Positions 55,111 through 64,000 of a stretch of 64,000 bases of DNA are shown here, piece after piece (positions within the stretch are counted from its first letter, which is position 1; every line of letters begins with the position of its first letter). Made by a program: the position numbers and the translations under genes. This stretch comes from Gari tellinella. Its lineage: Eukaryota > Mollusca > Bivalvia > Cardiida > Psammobiidae. The notes beneath the pieces were generated by a model. It was not told where the DNA came from. It saw nothing but the letters and a program-made list of their open reading frames with translations, and did not search any database. The stretch covers positions 30,091,619 to 30,155,618 of the forward strand of contig OV277872.1 in the NCBI GenBank assembly GCA_922989275.2. The letters run 5' to 3'.

Positions 55111-56147
55111 GACCTGGGACTCGTTTCATAAAACTTCGTACGACAAATGTTTTCGTAAGTCAGATTATAAAAGTATCAATTATTATTAATTTCTCCATCT
55201 AAAAATCTAAATAAGGGGAGATCATTTGAAAGCACAGAAAACAAAGCAAATACTGAAAATCGCAGACTCGGTTTAATTGAGTCTGTTCATGAGCAATACT
55301 GAAATATGCAACAGTGCTCACGCCCCCTAGCATCGGCTTAAGCGGAATTCAACTTTCAACTGTAAATGCGCTGAAATCAATGATTCCAAAGGACCAGAAA
55401 GTATAACAACACTGAGAATTAAGTACGGGGCGACTTTTTACAGCCGCCACACAAGCACTTAACATCTGCTGTTGTGAATTATAAAAATCTAAATAAGGGG
55501 AGATCCTTTGAAAGCACAGAAAACAAAGCAAATACTGAAAATCGCAGACTCGGTTTAATTGAGTCTGTTCATGAGCAATACTGAAATATGCAACAGTGCT
55601 CATGCCCCCTAGCACCGGCTTAAGCGGAATTCAACTTTCAACTGTAAATGCGCTGAAATCAATGATTCCAAAGGACCAGAAAGTATAACAACACTGAGAA
55701 TGAAGTACGGGGCGACTTTTTACAGCCGCCACACAAGCACTTAACATCTGCTGTTGTGAATTATAAAAATCTAAATAAGGGGAGATCCTTTGAAAGCACA
55801 GAAAACAAAGCAAATACTGAAAATCGCAGACTCGGTTTAATTGAGTCTGTTCATGAGCAATACTGAAATATGCAACAGTGCTCACGCCCCCTAGCACCGG
55901 CTTAAGCGGAATTCAACTTTCAACTGTAAATGCGCTGAAATCAATGATTCCAAAGGACCAGAAAGTATAACAACACTGAGAATGAAGTACGGGGCGACTT
56001 TTTACATAAAAAACCTGTCTTGTGACATCTTTTTGGAATCGTCTTGAAAAGACATGTTTAGATGGAGAAAAATAATTTAAATGTATTTTAAAGTTTTGAC
56101 TTACGACAACATTTGTCGTAAGAAATTTTATGAAACGGGACCCAACT
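55111..56147. mobile_element. MITE split by a tandem array
   Basis: The left end GGGACTCGTTTCATAAAACT with TACGACAAATGTTTTCGTAA and the right end, inverted, GGGTCCCGTTTCATAAAATT with TACGACAAATGTTGTCGTAA form a terminal repeat. Between them lies the 282-bp array, so the array expanded within or invaded the element. Confidence 0.75.
55200..56005. repeat. Tandem array, unit about 282 bp, nearly three copies
   Basis: AAATCTAAATAAGGGGAGAT starts units near 55,204, 55,486 and 55,768. Copies 2 and 3 are almost identical (single-base changes such as CATGCC against CACGCC). The similar open frames in each unit are by-products with no domain. Confidence 0.9.
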
Positions 56148-56149
56148 TC

Positions 56150-56454
56150 CAAACTATTTTTTCTAATTCTATCAACATGAACAACCTGTGTTGATTCACA
56201 ATACAACATTGTACAAGACGTCAGACAGTTTTTCAACAACTTAGTAAGGACAACGCCAGTATGATATCAACTTTGAAGAACAACCAACACTTAGTAGACA
56301 TATACTGGATCTCTCATTTCAATGTTTTCGTATGATAGCTTTGTATGATGATACATGTACTTATTTTGTCTGAGCAATGAATGACCTGTAATTTCCCTGA
56401 CATGAGGGACCGATTCAAGATTTTCTTTCGGCTCCCAAACCCACTAGTTGAAGG
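56150..56454. other. Non-coding stretch
   Basis: Nothing recognised. Confidence 0.35.
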
Positions 56455-56456
56455 TA

Positions 56457-56588
56457 CAGCTTTCCCTCTCTACAATGACACCCACTGGGAGACAGAAAGT
56501 TAATTCGTGTTCGGAGGGAGTCTTTATAGGGAGGGAAAGTGACTTACTTTTACAAACAGCTTGAACCCAGATCAGACGCCGCGTTGGT
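56457..56588. mobile_element. MITE family B, left half
   Basis: CAGCTTTCCCTCTCTACAAT to GATCAGACGCCGCGT, where the copy breaks off in the middle of its palindrome. Confidence 0.7.
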
Positions 56589-56760
56589 CGGAATAAATGG
56601 TATTCGGCATACCAAACCTTGTAATGTCTTCTTTGACCGGAATGCTTTGCAATTGTTTTAGTTTAAATGTTTGACATGGCGAAACTTTCCGTCCGTTTCG
56701 TGAAGTAGTCTAAAACAATAAGATAATATATGTTTCCAATTTCTGTCATGTACAGTGTGC

Positions 56761-56891
56761 GTGTTTGATTGAGATAACTCCTGAAAGCTTTGCAATATTA
56801 TAGTTAATGCTTTATAATTTATATCGATGTTTGATTGAGATAACTCGTGAAAGCTATGTATTATATAGTTTTTGCTTTATAATTTATATCG
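56761..56891. repeat. Two direct repeats of about 65 bp
   Basis: GTTTGATTGAGATAACTC, GTGAAAGCT and GCTTTATAATTTATATCGA occur twice in a row. Confidence 0.8.
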
Positions 56892-57112
56892 ACTATTCCA
56901 TTTGTGTCAAATGATCAGTTACGGTAACTGTTTCCAATGGTTGTTTTCGACAATATTCTAAAGATAACACAAAACTGTGAAGACCCGGATAAGACGGCTT
57001 CTTCAGGAGATATCTAATAAGGATCTTAACTTTTTCCTGCCTAAACATATAGATGTACCGATTTCCATCGTACAAAGGTTTTTCCCTCACATTACGGTAT
57101 ATGTCTCATCTA

Positions 57113-57340
57113 CAGGGCTGACATTTCTCCGGATTTACCGAAATCTTCTCATTTTTATCCTAACAAGCGGTAGCATAAAGCCGCTTGAAAGTAAAGTAGA
57201 ATGCGCCTTCAGGCGCATTCTGCTTTACTTTCAATCTGCTTTTAGTTGACATGTGTCTAGGCATTATTCGTAAAGTTGCGTTTGAAAAATAGAAAATTTG
57301 GAAATCTAAGGATTGTCATGATCAACTTATGGCAGCCATG
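57113..57340. mobile_element. MITE with CAGGGCTG ends and family C core
   Basis: Ends CAGGGCTGACAT and ATGGCAGCCATG; core AAAGTAGAATGCGCCTTCAG and its inverse. Relative of the element at 23,095-23,295, including the shared GATCAACTTATGGCAGCC. Confidence 0.7.
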
Positions 57341-57601
57341 CATCTGCAAAAATACCGACTTCATATACTTCTTTATTTATGTTGATTTATATAGTTCAGT
57401 ATGACCAAACAGTTTGTATCCTTGCGAGACACAGAATAATTTGGCTTTTTATCGGGGTCAACACTGTTTGCAGTGGTTAAGCTAGACCCTAGTAGATCTA
57501 TGCTCGTAATTATAGACGGATCGTGTGAAACAGTGACCTATACTAACTTTATCTTTCCTTAACCTTTTCAGCACGTTTTTAGAACAAGACAATTCCTAAT
57601 A

Positions 57602-57843
57602 CAGTAGAGGAGATCTTTTTTTTCAATAAACGCGTTGGTGACAAAACATATATTCAAATTGCAAATTGTTTGGAGCCTGATCAGACGCCGGTTTACCCGT
57701 GGACTGACTATATTCTGAGCTAATTGCCATTCAGATAAAAACATCACAAGGAATTCCAAAAACAATTTATTTGCAACATTTTTATATATTGCGATTCAAT
57801 TTCGTTTGTGTTTAAACGGGAACGTATAACGTATTTTCCATTG
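57602..57843. mobile_element. MITE family A, copy 6, decayed core
   Basis: TA-flanked; CAGTAGAGGAGATC and CGTATTTTCCATTG ends. The palindrome is half lost after CAGACGCCGGTTTACCC. Confidence 0.7.
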
Positions 57844-57932
57844 TATATATGAATCGTGGTTGATTGTGACCTTGCTACTAGTTTCAGCACAAGTGTATCT
57901 CTGACGTGAGAGTGTTTATGATAAGCCTATGG

Positions 57933-57940
57933 TATATAAA
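57933..57940 (+). promoter_or_regulatory. TATA box of the cysteine-rich peptide gene
   Basis: TATATAAA lies 65 bases before the first coding exon. A TGACGTGAG motif (CRE-like) is about 30 bases upstream. Transcription would start near 57,965. Confidence 0.6.
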
Positions 57941-58004
57941 TCTACCCCAGACTGCACACGTTACATTTCTTTTGCTTTCGGTTGAAGATAATCACTGTAC
58001 GAAG

Positions 58005-58038
58005 ATGAAGCTCCTGTTGATATTTGCCGCGGTTGTTG
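58005..58038 (+). CDS. Small secreted cysteine-rich protein, signal-peptide exon
   Basis: ATG AAG at 58,005 starts MKLLLIFAAVV, a clear signal-peptide core. It ends after one base of a codon at donor G/GTAAAG (phase 1). A TATA box 65 bases upstream and the short leader support the start. The partner exon is 4.9 kb downstream at 62,976 and continues the hydrophobic stretch (AVAVS). Confidence 0.75.
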
Positions 58039-58212
58039 GTAAAGTAGAATTTGATTCAACTTTTAATCGTATATAGATAGTTAAAGTTCACTTTATAGTT
58101 CCTAATACGCATTAAACATGTCTTTTGGTGCCTAGATATATTCCCTCACTGTAGAAAAAAACTCCCATTCATAAAGTCATGGATATGCTCAAGAGTAATA
58201 TGTTGTATATTC

Positions 58213-58262
58213 TAGCAGATGGTAGAGTATAGCAGGCTGAAAGTACTATAGGAGAATACCCC
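58213..58262. repeat. Family C core fragment
   Basis: TAGCAGATGGTAGAGTATAG with GCAGGCTGAAAGTA is one arm of the family C palindrome; the rest is lost at the neighbouring TTAA element. Confidence 0.6.
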
Positions 58263-58266
58263 TTAA

Positions 58267-58510
58267 CCCTTTACCCCATAGCCTGTTTCTAGTTTTGAAA
58301 ATAGGCAACTACTTCAAGCAGGTTGAAAGTAAAGCAGAATGCGCCCTCAGGCGCATTATGCTTTACTTTCAGTCTGCGTTAAGTTACCACCTGCTAGAAT
58401 TAAGAAAATATTCCTTCTTATACATATTCATGACTGTATAGATTGGAAATATTTTCTTCCGCGGAGGCTTAAACGAAATGGGATAAAAGGCGCTTCTATA
58501 AGGTAAATGG
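58267..58510. mobile_element. MITE family C, clean TTAA copy
   Basis: TTAA at 58,263-58,266 and 58,511-58,514; ends CCCTTTACCCCATAGCC and AAGGTAAATGG. The core AAAGCAGAATGCGCCCTCAG pairs with its inverse. Confidence 0.85.
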
Positions 58511-58635
58511 TTAATGAGCATTCTTCTGAAGTTTGCCCTCCTGTAAGCCTTCTTCGGTATTCAATACTGGGAAAAAGCTTTGGAGGAAAATGACTTGTAT
58601 GCTAAATCCGTTATGCATTAGTGCAAGTCGATAAC

Positions 58636-58832
58636 CTTTTTTAATCCTTTCATGATCAAATTTTTCGGGAGATTTTTACTCATTCACCGCTTTATTGTCG
58701 TCTGCTTCAGTGTTGTTGTCTGCAGGACACGTTTCAAAGTTAGATTTAAGGTTGTACGACTTAAGAAATATCGATAAGAATGTCAAACAGTTTGCAAACG
58801 CGCTTTCAAACGTCATTGAGAGTGAGTGGCTT
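58636..58832. mobile_element. MITE family D, no central palindrome
   Basis: TCCTTTCATGATCAAATT to ACGTCATTGAGAGTGAG; has GTCGTCTGCTTCAGTGTTG, but the core palindrome is deleted (AACAGTTTGCAAACGCG). Confidence 0.65.
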
Positions 58833-59130
58833 AACTTTTGAGATAGCTCAAAAAGCAACACTCATTTGGTTATTTTATAGTGTTTAAGTGCGTTTACGGG
58901 ACATAGCGTAGTATCAACTAAATATATTTAATAATCATATTTTTAATGAATATAAACCCTTATCTCAAAATAAAACACAAAGCAAAACAATGCTATATAT
59001 TTAGTGTTTTGCCCTGATAAATTACATTAAATACACTGTATAAAGTGTTTTTGTGCTTCCCACCCTCTTGTTGATCTACATTCAAGATTTCTCTGTTTGT
59101 TTACAATACAGTATCTAGCTTTAATGAGCT

Positions 59131-59370
59131 GGGGCCCGTTTTACCAAACTACTTACGCAAAAGTTTTGCGTAAGTCAAAATTTTAAATTTGATTTTTTTT
59201 TTTATTATCACTTACTACAAACAGCAAATAGCCAGATCAGAGGACGCGCTTTTAGCGCGTCCTCTGATCTGGCTATTTGCTGTTTGCAAACGTTTATGAT
59301 CGAAAAATAAGAGTTAAACGATTTTGACTTACGCAAAAATTTGCGTAAGTTGTTCAGTAAAACGGGCCCC
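59131..59370. mobile_element. MITE with GGGGCCCGTTTTAC ends and its own hairpin core
   Basis: The ends GGGGCCCGTTTTACCAAACT and GTAAAACGGGCCCC, with inner TACGCAAAAGTTTTGCGTAA, enclose a perfect palindrome of 36 bp per arm (CAAATAGCCAGATCAGAGGA, centre CGCTTTTAGCG). The core echoes the ATCAGA.GCG plan of families A, B and D. Confidence 0.85.
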
Positions 59371-59399
59371 TGGTGAAGTTTTATATATAGAGATATTCA

Positions 59400-60125
59400 T
59401 AACAGATCAGATGCTAAACGTTTGCAATCATATATTGACGCAGTAGGTAGGTGGGAGAACAATTGGCTAAAACACTTCATTCCAACCAAATGTAGTGTTC
59501 TCAGTATTACCCCCAAAAATATATTCGAGCAAAGTATTTGTTTACTCTGCATAATCGCTCTCTAGAGAAAGTATATAGCTCCAAGTATTTATGTGTGACA
59601 CTCCAAAATAATTTGAAATTGGATAAAGATATCAATTCAATCATATGTAAAACGTATCGGTCATTGTTAAAAAAGATTAAAGGCTCATCTGAACGATCAT
59701 GCCTATAAAACCATTTTCTGTTGTCAAACTGGATAATTCTTCCACCGTCAGGGACCCTTATAATAGCTATAGGATCAACCAAATTGAGAAAGTGCAGGAT
59801 AGGGCCGCCAGATTGATCTGTAATCGCTATCAAAACACTAGCTCTGTGACACACATTATTGGTAATCTAGGTTGACAAAAAGCGATACACCAAGAGAAAG
59901 AGCGAGTCTCAAAATATGTTTAAGAAAGTTTAACGGCTTTATTGCTATTCACCTATGTCAAAATCTTCTCATACCCACCGATATCAGAAGCAGTCTCGAT
60001 ACGCAATAAAGGCTTCAGATGCCTTAGATCATAAGAAGATGTATGGTAACTCTTTGATTTTCTTGGAATATACATGTACCTCAATGGAACTTGATGCCAG
60101 TTGCAGCTTAAATGTCCCAACAGTC
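59400..60125 (+). pseudogene. LINE reverse transcriptase C-terminal relic
   Basis: Plus strand in several frames: SDAKRLQSYIDAVGRWENNW, SLEKVYSSKYLCVTLQNNLK, YNSYRINQIEKVQDRAARLI and a last piece like the SFFPRTIRDWN end of CR1/Jockey elements. It matches the thumb region of element B (KYLGVTVSDDLQW, RAARFVHNCY). Lies in the intron of the cysteine-rich gene. Confidence 0.75.
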
Positions 60126-60136
60126 TATTACTTGTA

Positions 60137-60488
60137 CAGTGCTCCCTCCCTACAACGGCCCTCCCCAAAACGACTCCCTCCTTACAACGACCCTTGTCGC
60201 AGTTACCTAAACAGGACAAGAATGTCCAAGCTATATACGACTGCAATGTCGTCTGCTTAAAATTGTCGTCTGCTGGTGTTTTTCTTTTAAAGTTACTTAA
60301 TGGACATTTAAACAGAAAAAGACTTAATGAAGAGTGACAAGCAGCTTGAATCCAGATCAGAGGCCGCATTACGCGGCGTCTGATTTTGATTCAAGCTGTT
60401 GTAATTGTCACTCCCTATAACGACTCCCTTCGAACAACGCACACAATTTGTGTTGCCCGCTAGATGTCGTTGTAGAAAGGGGGTGCTG
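60137..60488. mobile_element. MITE family B, copy 3
   Basis: CAGTGCTCCCTCCCTACAAC and, inverted, CAGCACCCCCTTTCTACAAC, beside TA. The core GATCAGAGGCCGCATTACGC pairs with GGCGTCTGATTTTG. Confidence 0.75.
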
Positions 60489-60642
60489 TATATTTGTCAC
60501 TGCACGTGTTTGTTTCCTTTTATTGAAACCAACACCTACTAATAATCATCATGCTTGACACAGAGAGTATTATTACGAAGAAAAAACAAGAAATATCTTT
60601 AAAAAAGATATTCCGTCGCAGGTTAAAGTTTTGTGTGGGGTA

Positions 60643-60888
60643 CAGTGGAGAGTCTGTTATTCTTTCCCGTTTAAACGCAAACGTACGCAAACGCAAAACA
60701 CTAAAACGTAGAAAAGAACAACTTCTGGACAATTATGATATTTCATGTTTATCTTGGTGGCAAACAGTTTGGAGCCTGATCAGACGCCGAGTTACCCGGC
60801 GTCTGATCTGGCTCCAAATTGTTTGCACTGCAAATAATAGTTTTAGCGTAAACAGGTTTATTGGGAAAGAATAACACATTCTCCACTG
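60643..60888. mobile_element. MITE family A, copy 7
   Basis: TA-flanked; CAGTGGAGAGTCTG and CACATTCTCCACTG. The core CAGACGCCGAGTTACCCGGC is near perfect. Confidence 0.85.
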
Positions 60889-61328
60889 TACAGTATTCAC
60901 TTAACCAGAGACAAGTGTATACACCGATTCTGACTTAACATCTTTCGTAAACAGACTTTCCCACATGCTAAATTTAGAGCTTATCCACGCTAAATTTAGA
61001 AATGATGACATAGACTGCATCTCAATGTTTTGCCAGGTTTACACTCGCAAGATTGATGTGAAAAAATAACAGAACGCCAGTCTAGGCCATTGGCCGATAA
61101 GAGTACTTGCATTTCAAGCACGTGATCATTGACCAGGATTTCTGATCATTCCTGATTGGTTAAATTGTTTCATAGAGTTGCGGTCAAAATACAAAACAGA
61201 CCCGTCTGCGACGGGAAAAAATGGGTTTAGTGAACAGAATGCGGTGAAGTTGTAACATGCAGACATACAGACTAATAACATTTTGTTCAAGATTAATGTG
61301 GCACTTGGTTGTTGCGTTCTTAGACATA

Positions 61329-61491
61329 CAGTCGAACTTCGATATCTCAAACTCGGTTAAATCGAACATACCCGTATTTCAAAGTTAAAACGTGGTATGT
61401 TCGACCTAACCGAGCACGAAATAATGCAGTTCATGTGTCGAACTATCGGATATTTTGAGTTGAGCGAGTTCGAGATATTGAAGTTCGACTG
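61329..61491. mobile_element. TA-flanked MITE of 163 bp
   Basis: Ends CAGTCGAACTTCGATATCTC and, inverted, CAGTCGAACTTCAATATCTC. The inner ACGGGTATGTTCGA-like segments also pair in part. A mariner-type target duplication. Confidence 0.85.
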
Positions 61492-62085
61492 TAACCAAAT
61501 TATCATAAGGGTTTTGGCACTTCATTTAGCTAATGCGGATTTGAATGAAACAATAATCCATGCTAAAGCAACCACCTCATGAACCTTTTCAATCTACTTG
61601 GTACGACCGCGATTTATATACAGGAATGTTAACCACAACTTTATTTAAAGTAACAGTGCAAGAAATATATTGTCTATTTCATTTGAGCAGTACTACTGAA
61701 TTAACTTAATAATGTGTTACACATTTGTAGCGTGTTCAATTTCTCTTTTCCAGTGCTACGTCATACCCTGTTTGTTTACACTTAGCGAGCACGCGCATTC
61801 GGGGACAACAAACCCGAAATCTATTAAGCTAGTGCAGCGGCGCGTTTAATCTCATTCTTTTTTACGCATTATTATCTGAATAGCGTCCTATGAATACTAC
61901 GAAGGCCTTACATAAGTTGCAAAAGCGCGATTTTACCGAATTTTTCTCCGAGTAAGACCGACGCCATACGAATGAAGGACCGAGAGTATGCGTATGACAT
62001 TAAATACCCGGCTGACTAGAAAAGAGAATACCACTGTTTGCTGTTTCGGTTAGCAGTTTGTGCCCCGTTTGCAGCGCCCAGAGTA

Positions 62086-62314
62086 CAGTAGAGAAAACAG
62101 TGTATTTCCAAATAACCCCGGTTAAGCTTAAACTATTGTTTTCATTGCAAACAGTTTGGAGTCAGATCACCCCGTAACCCGGCGTCTGATCAGGCTCCAA
62201 ACTGTTTCCCACTCAAATTAAAACTGGTGGTCGGAATTGTCAAAAGGTTGTCATTTTCTATATTTCATTGCAATGCGTTTGCGTTTGAACGAAATAATTA
62301 CGTTTTCTCCACTG
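62086..62314. mobile_element. MITE family A, copy 8, inside a larger repeat
   Basis: TA-flanked; CAGTAGAGAAAACAG and CGTTTTCTCCACTG ends. The core has a deletion (ATCACCCCGTAACCCGGC). Outer flanks (about 62,026-62,375) are shared with copies 2 and 3. Confidence 0.8.
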
Positions 62315-62447
62315 TATTTCCGACCGGTAGCCAACCTACCATCGATTTCTTTACTCACTGAACTCTTCACTGTATGGTTGTGATTATCTGATGCTACATA
62401 AATTGCGATACATTTCACAGAAAGACTTCATGCAATATACATACATA

Positions 62448-62801
62448 CATTGCTCCCTCTCTACACCGTCCCTCTAAACAACGACTCCCTCCTTACAACG
62501 ACACTTGCTGCAGTTCCCTAAACAGGACAATTATGTCTAATGCTTTACTGTTCCAATATTGTCTGCTCAAAGTTGTCATCTGCTATGTTGTTCTCAAAGT
62601 TACATATTTGACCTTTGACAATAAAACGTAATGACGAGTGACAAATAGCTTGAATCATGATCAGACGCCGCGTTACGCGGCGTCTGATCCGGATTAAGCT
62701 GTTTGCAAATGTAAACCAGATTCCCTCTCTGTAACGACTTCTTCCGAACAACGCACACATTTTTGTCCTCCATTGGATGTCGTTGTAGAGAGGGCGCGCT
62801 G
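62448..62801. mobile_element. MITE family B, copy 4
   Basis: CATTGCTCCCTCTCTACACC and, inverted, CAGCGCGCCCTCTCTACAAC; perfect core AGACGCCGCGTTACGCGGCG. Confidence 0.8.
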
Positions 62802-62975
62802 TATTACCTAGGTCTGGAACAATAACTAAATGGATTTTCCTCTCGCAGAATAAACTCCACCTCTCTCATGCAATATTATTCTCTATTTACATGTACATGT
62901 GCATTGCCAGATGGTGGCTACTCTAGAAACAAAAGGGAAAACCCATTCACTGTCAATATTTTGGCTTCCTTTCAG

Positions 62976-63104
62976 CTGTGGCCGTCTCCACGAATTGCAC
63001 TACCGGTCATGTGAGCAGCTGTCCCGGCCACACCTCATGTAGCACTATGTATCACCTGCAATGTTACGATGGTGCCTGTGTGTGTGCGCATAACACTGCT
63101 AATG
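62976..63104 (+). CDS. Small secreted cysteine-rich protein, exon 2 (Cvsi-like?)
   Basis: After acceptor CTTCCTTTCAG the joined frame reads AVAVSTNCTTGHVSSC, PGHTSC, STMYHLQC and YDGACVCAHNTANG. It ends at donor G/GTAAGG in phase 1, so at least one more exon lies past the window. Six Cys in 39 residues after a signal peptide (likely cut after AVS). The spacing, with a closing C.DG.C.C box, recalls the small serine protease inhibitors described from the oyster Crassostrea virginica (Cvsi family). That assignment is by eye and may be wrong. If right, it would be a secreted defence or digestion inhibitor. Confidence 0.65.
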
Positions 63105-63122
63105 GTAAGGAAACAATGTTTT

Positions 63123-63272
63123 CAGGGTCCCATGTTATAAAGCTTTTCAGTTGAGTCTAAACTCGTTCCCAAGCATTTGATTGGTCAGATTTGAGCCTAG
63201 GCTTAAATCTGACAATCAAAGCTTGAGAACACACTCAGACTCAGCTCATATCCTTTATAACCTTGGACCCTG
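63123..63272. mobile_element. Hairpin MITE of 150 bp with CAGGGTCC ends
   Basis: CAGGGTCCCATGTTATAAAG to, inverted, CAGGGTCCAAGGTTATAAAG. The middle TTGATTGGTCAGATTTGAGC pairs with its inverse. Begins 19 bases after the splice donor at 63,104. Confidence 0.8.
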
Positions 63273-63452
63273 TGTTCACTAATTCTAATGTATAGCCAGG
63301 TAGGGCGGAGCTAACCTTTGGCAAAGATAAACTAATTTGCATTTGATTTTAGAGGTGATAAGTATTGTTCCGTATAGAATAGTTATTTTGCGATACTTTC
63401 CAAATAAAGAACATATGAGCGTGCAGCTATATCCACGTTCAAAAGGTGTGTA

Positions 63453-63535
63453 CAGTGCTCTCTACAACAACACCCAATGGGAGACAATGATTGCATGTCT
63501 TGTTCGGACGGAGTTGTTACAGTAAAGTCCACTTA
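63453..63535. repeat. Family B end fragment joined to another MITE end
   Basis: CAGTGCTCTCTACAACAACA and GGAGACAATGATTGCATG are family B. After GTTGTTACAG a new terminus CAGTAAAGTCCACTTATAAC starts, of a different element whose far end is not seen. Confidence 0.6.
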
Positions 63536-63618
63536 TAACGAAGTCTTCGGGACCGTCTGATTTATTTCATTATATCCAAATTTCGTTTTATCAGGTCCAT
63601 TTTACTATGATGTTGATT

Positions 63619-63778
63619 ATATAGAGGATAACTGTTTTTTTCAGTGTAAGATCAAATTTAATCCATTGAGTGAACATCAGATGTTATATTTTCACGAGTG
63701 GCGAAAATATAACAGTCTGATGGTCACGAAATGGATTAAATTCAATCTGACACTGGAAAAACACAGTTATTCTATTTA
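63619..63778. mobile_element. Hairpin MITE with TATAGAGGATAA ends
   Basis: Arms ATAGAGGATAACTGTTTTTT, ATTTAATCCATT and ATCAGATGTTATATTTTC with inverses; loop ACGAGTGGC. Same ends as the element at 33,606-33,779. Confidence 0.75.
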
Positions 63779-64000
63779 TTTATGCTTTTAAGCCACTTTT
63801 TAAACGAAATTGTTTGACAATTGAAAGCGAAAGTACATTAGTGATCCCGTGTTTAGCCCCAAGTTTTATGTCGAACACATGTACATGTACGTGACAGTTG
63901 GCGGTACAATGACGTCATTTATTTATTGATTTGACGTCAAAGGAATTACGTCGTTACTTCCGATCTTGGATTCGTGTTCTTCCGTTGAGTGGTTCGCGAC

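Noticed and set aside
55349..56239. Repeated minus-strand frames of 88-108 residues
   Set aside because: Each is one unit of the 282-bp array; identical by duplication and without recognisable fold or splice context.
59507..59854. 115-residue minus-strand frame
   Set aside because: The plus strand encodes LINE reverse transcriptase thumb motifs; this frame is its shadow.
126..62801. Regularly recurring palindromes resembling a CRISPR array
   Set aside because: Spacing is irregular (kilobases), each lies inside a MITE with terminal repeats, and the genome is eukaryotic.

Overview
The window is animal nuclear DNA, AT-rich, intron-bearing and packed with transposons. Split secreted-protein genes (a C-type lectin-like gene and a small cysteine-rich peptide resembling bivalve serine protease inhibitors), CR1/Jockey-like and other non-LTR retrotransposons, a Gypsy element and dozens of hairpin MITEs suggest a mollusc, most likely a bivalve. 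The species cannot be fixed from the sequence alone. Nothing bacterial, viral-genomic or CRISPR-like was seen.

Region 1 (1-15,300): introns and flank of a minus-strand C-type lectin-like gene. Its exons read from right to left: a doubtful first exon at 14,665-14,695, then 14,077-14,168, 9,450-9,549 and 6,041-6,300. Splice phases match and the classical lectin-fold signatures are present. The introns are filled with MITEs, a dead Tc1/mariner copy (6,482-7,502) and a 1.8-kb element with inverted termini (11,691-13,494). Two MITEs end within about 15 bases of splice donors of this gene.

Region 2 (15,300-44,500): a nest of transposons at least four levels deep. Non-LTR element A (+) is split by non-LTR element B (-; 16,422-20,434, 6-bp target duplication) and is cut off at 22,565 by the LTR of a Gypsy element (-; 22,566-43,916). 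The Gypsy left LTR carries a mariner copy (22,822-24,307), which itself holds a hairpin MITE. The Gypsy reverse transcriptase gene is split by a 9.4-kb element (29,922-39,366) that encodes a two-exon DDE transposase with a SWIM-type C-terminus and also contains a 4 x 355-bp tandem array. The Gypsy element carries an extra C2H2 zinc-finger ORF between pol and its 3' LTR.

Region 3 (44,000-57,600): decayed LINE fragments, a 168-bp near-perfect hairpin (48,134-48,301), a nearly complete minus-strand non-LTR element C (about 48,743-53,290), a TA-flanked MITE (53,984-54,316) and a 282-bp tandem array trapped inside another MITE (55,111-56,147).

Region 4 (57,900-64,000): a plus-strand gene for a small secreted cysteine-rich protein. 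It has a TATA box at 57,933, a signal-peptide exon at 58,005-58,038 and a cysteine-rich exon at 62,976-63,104, and continues past the window. Its 4.9-kb intron is again mostly MITEs and a LINE tail.

The most interesting signal is the modular build of the MITEs. The same palindromic cores (one built around ATCAGACGCC, one around AAAGTAAAGCAGAATG) occur inside families that have different terminal repeats and different target duplications (TA versus TTAA). Other points worth checking are in-frame UAG junctions between ORF1 and ORF2 in non-LTR elements A and C, a 2A-like motif in element B, and the zinc-finger ORF in the Gypsy element.
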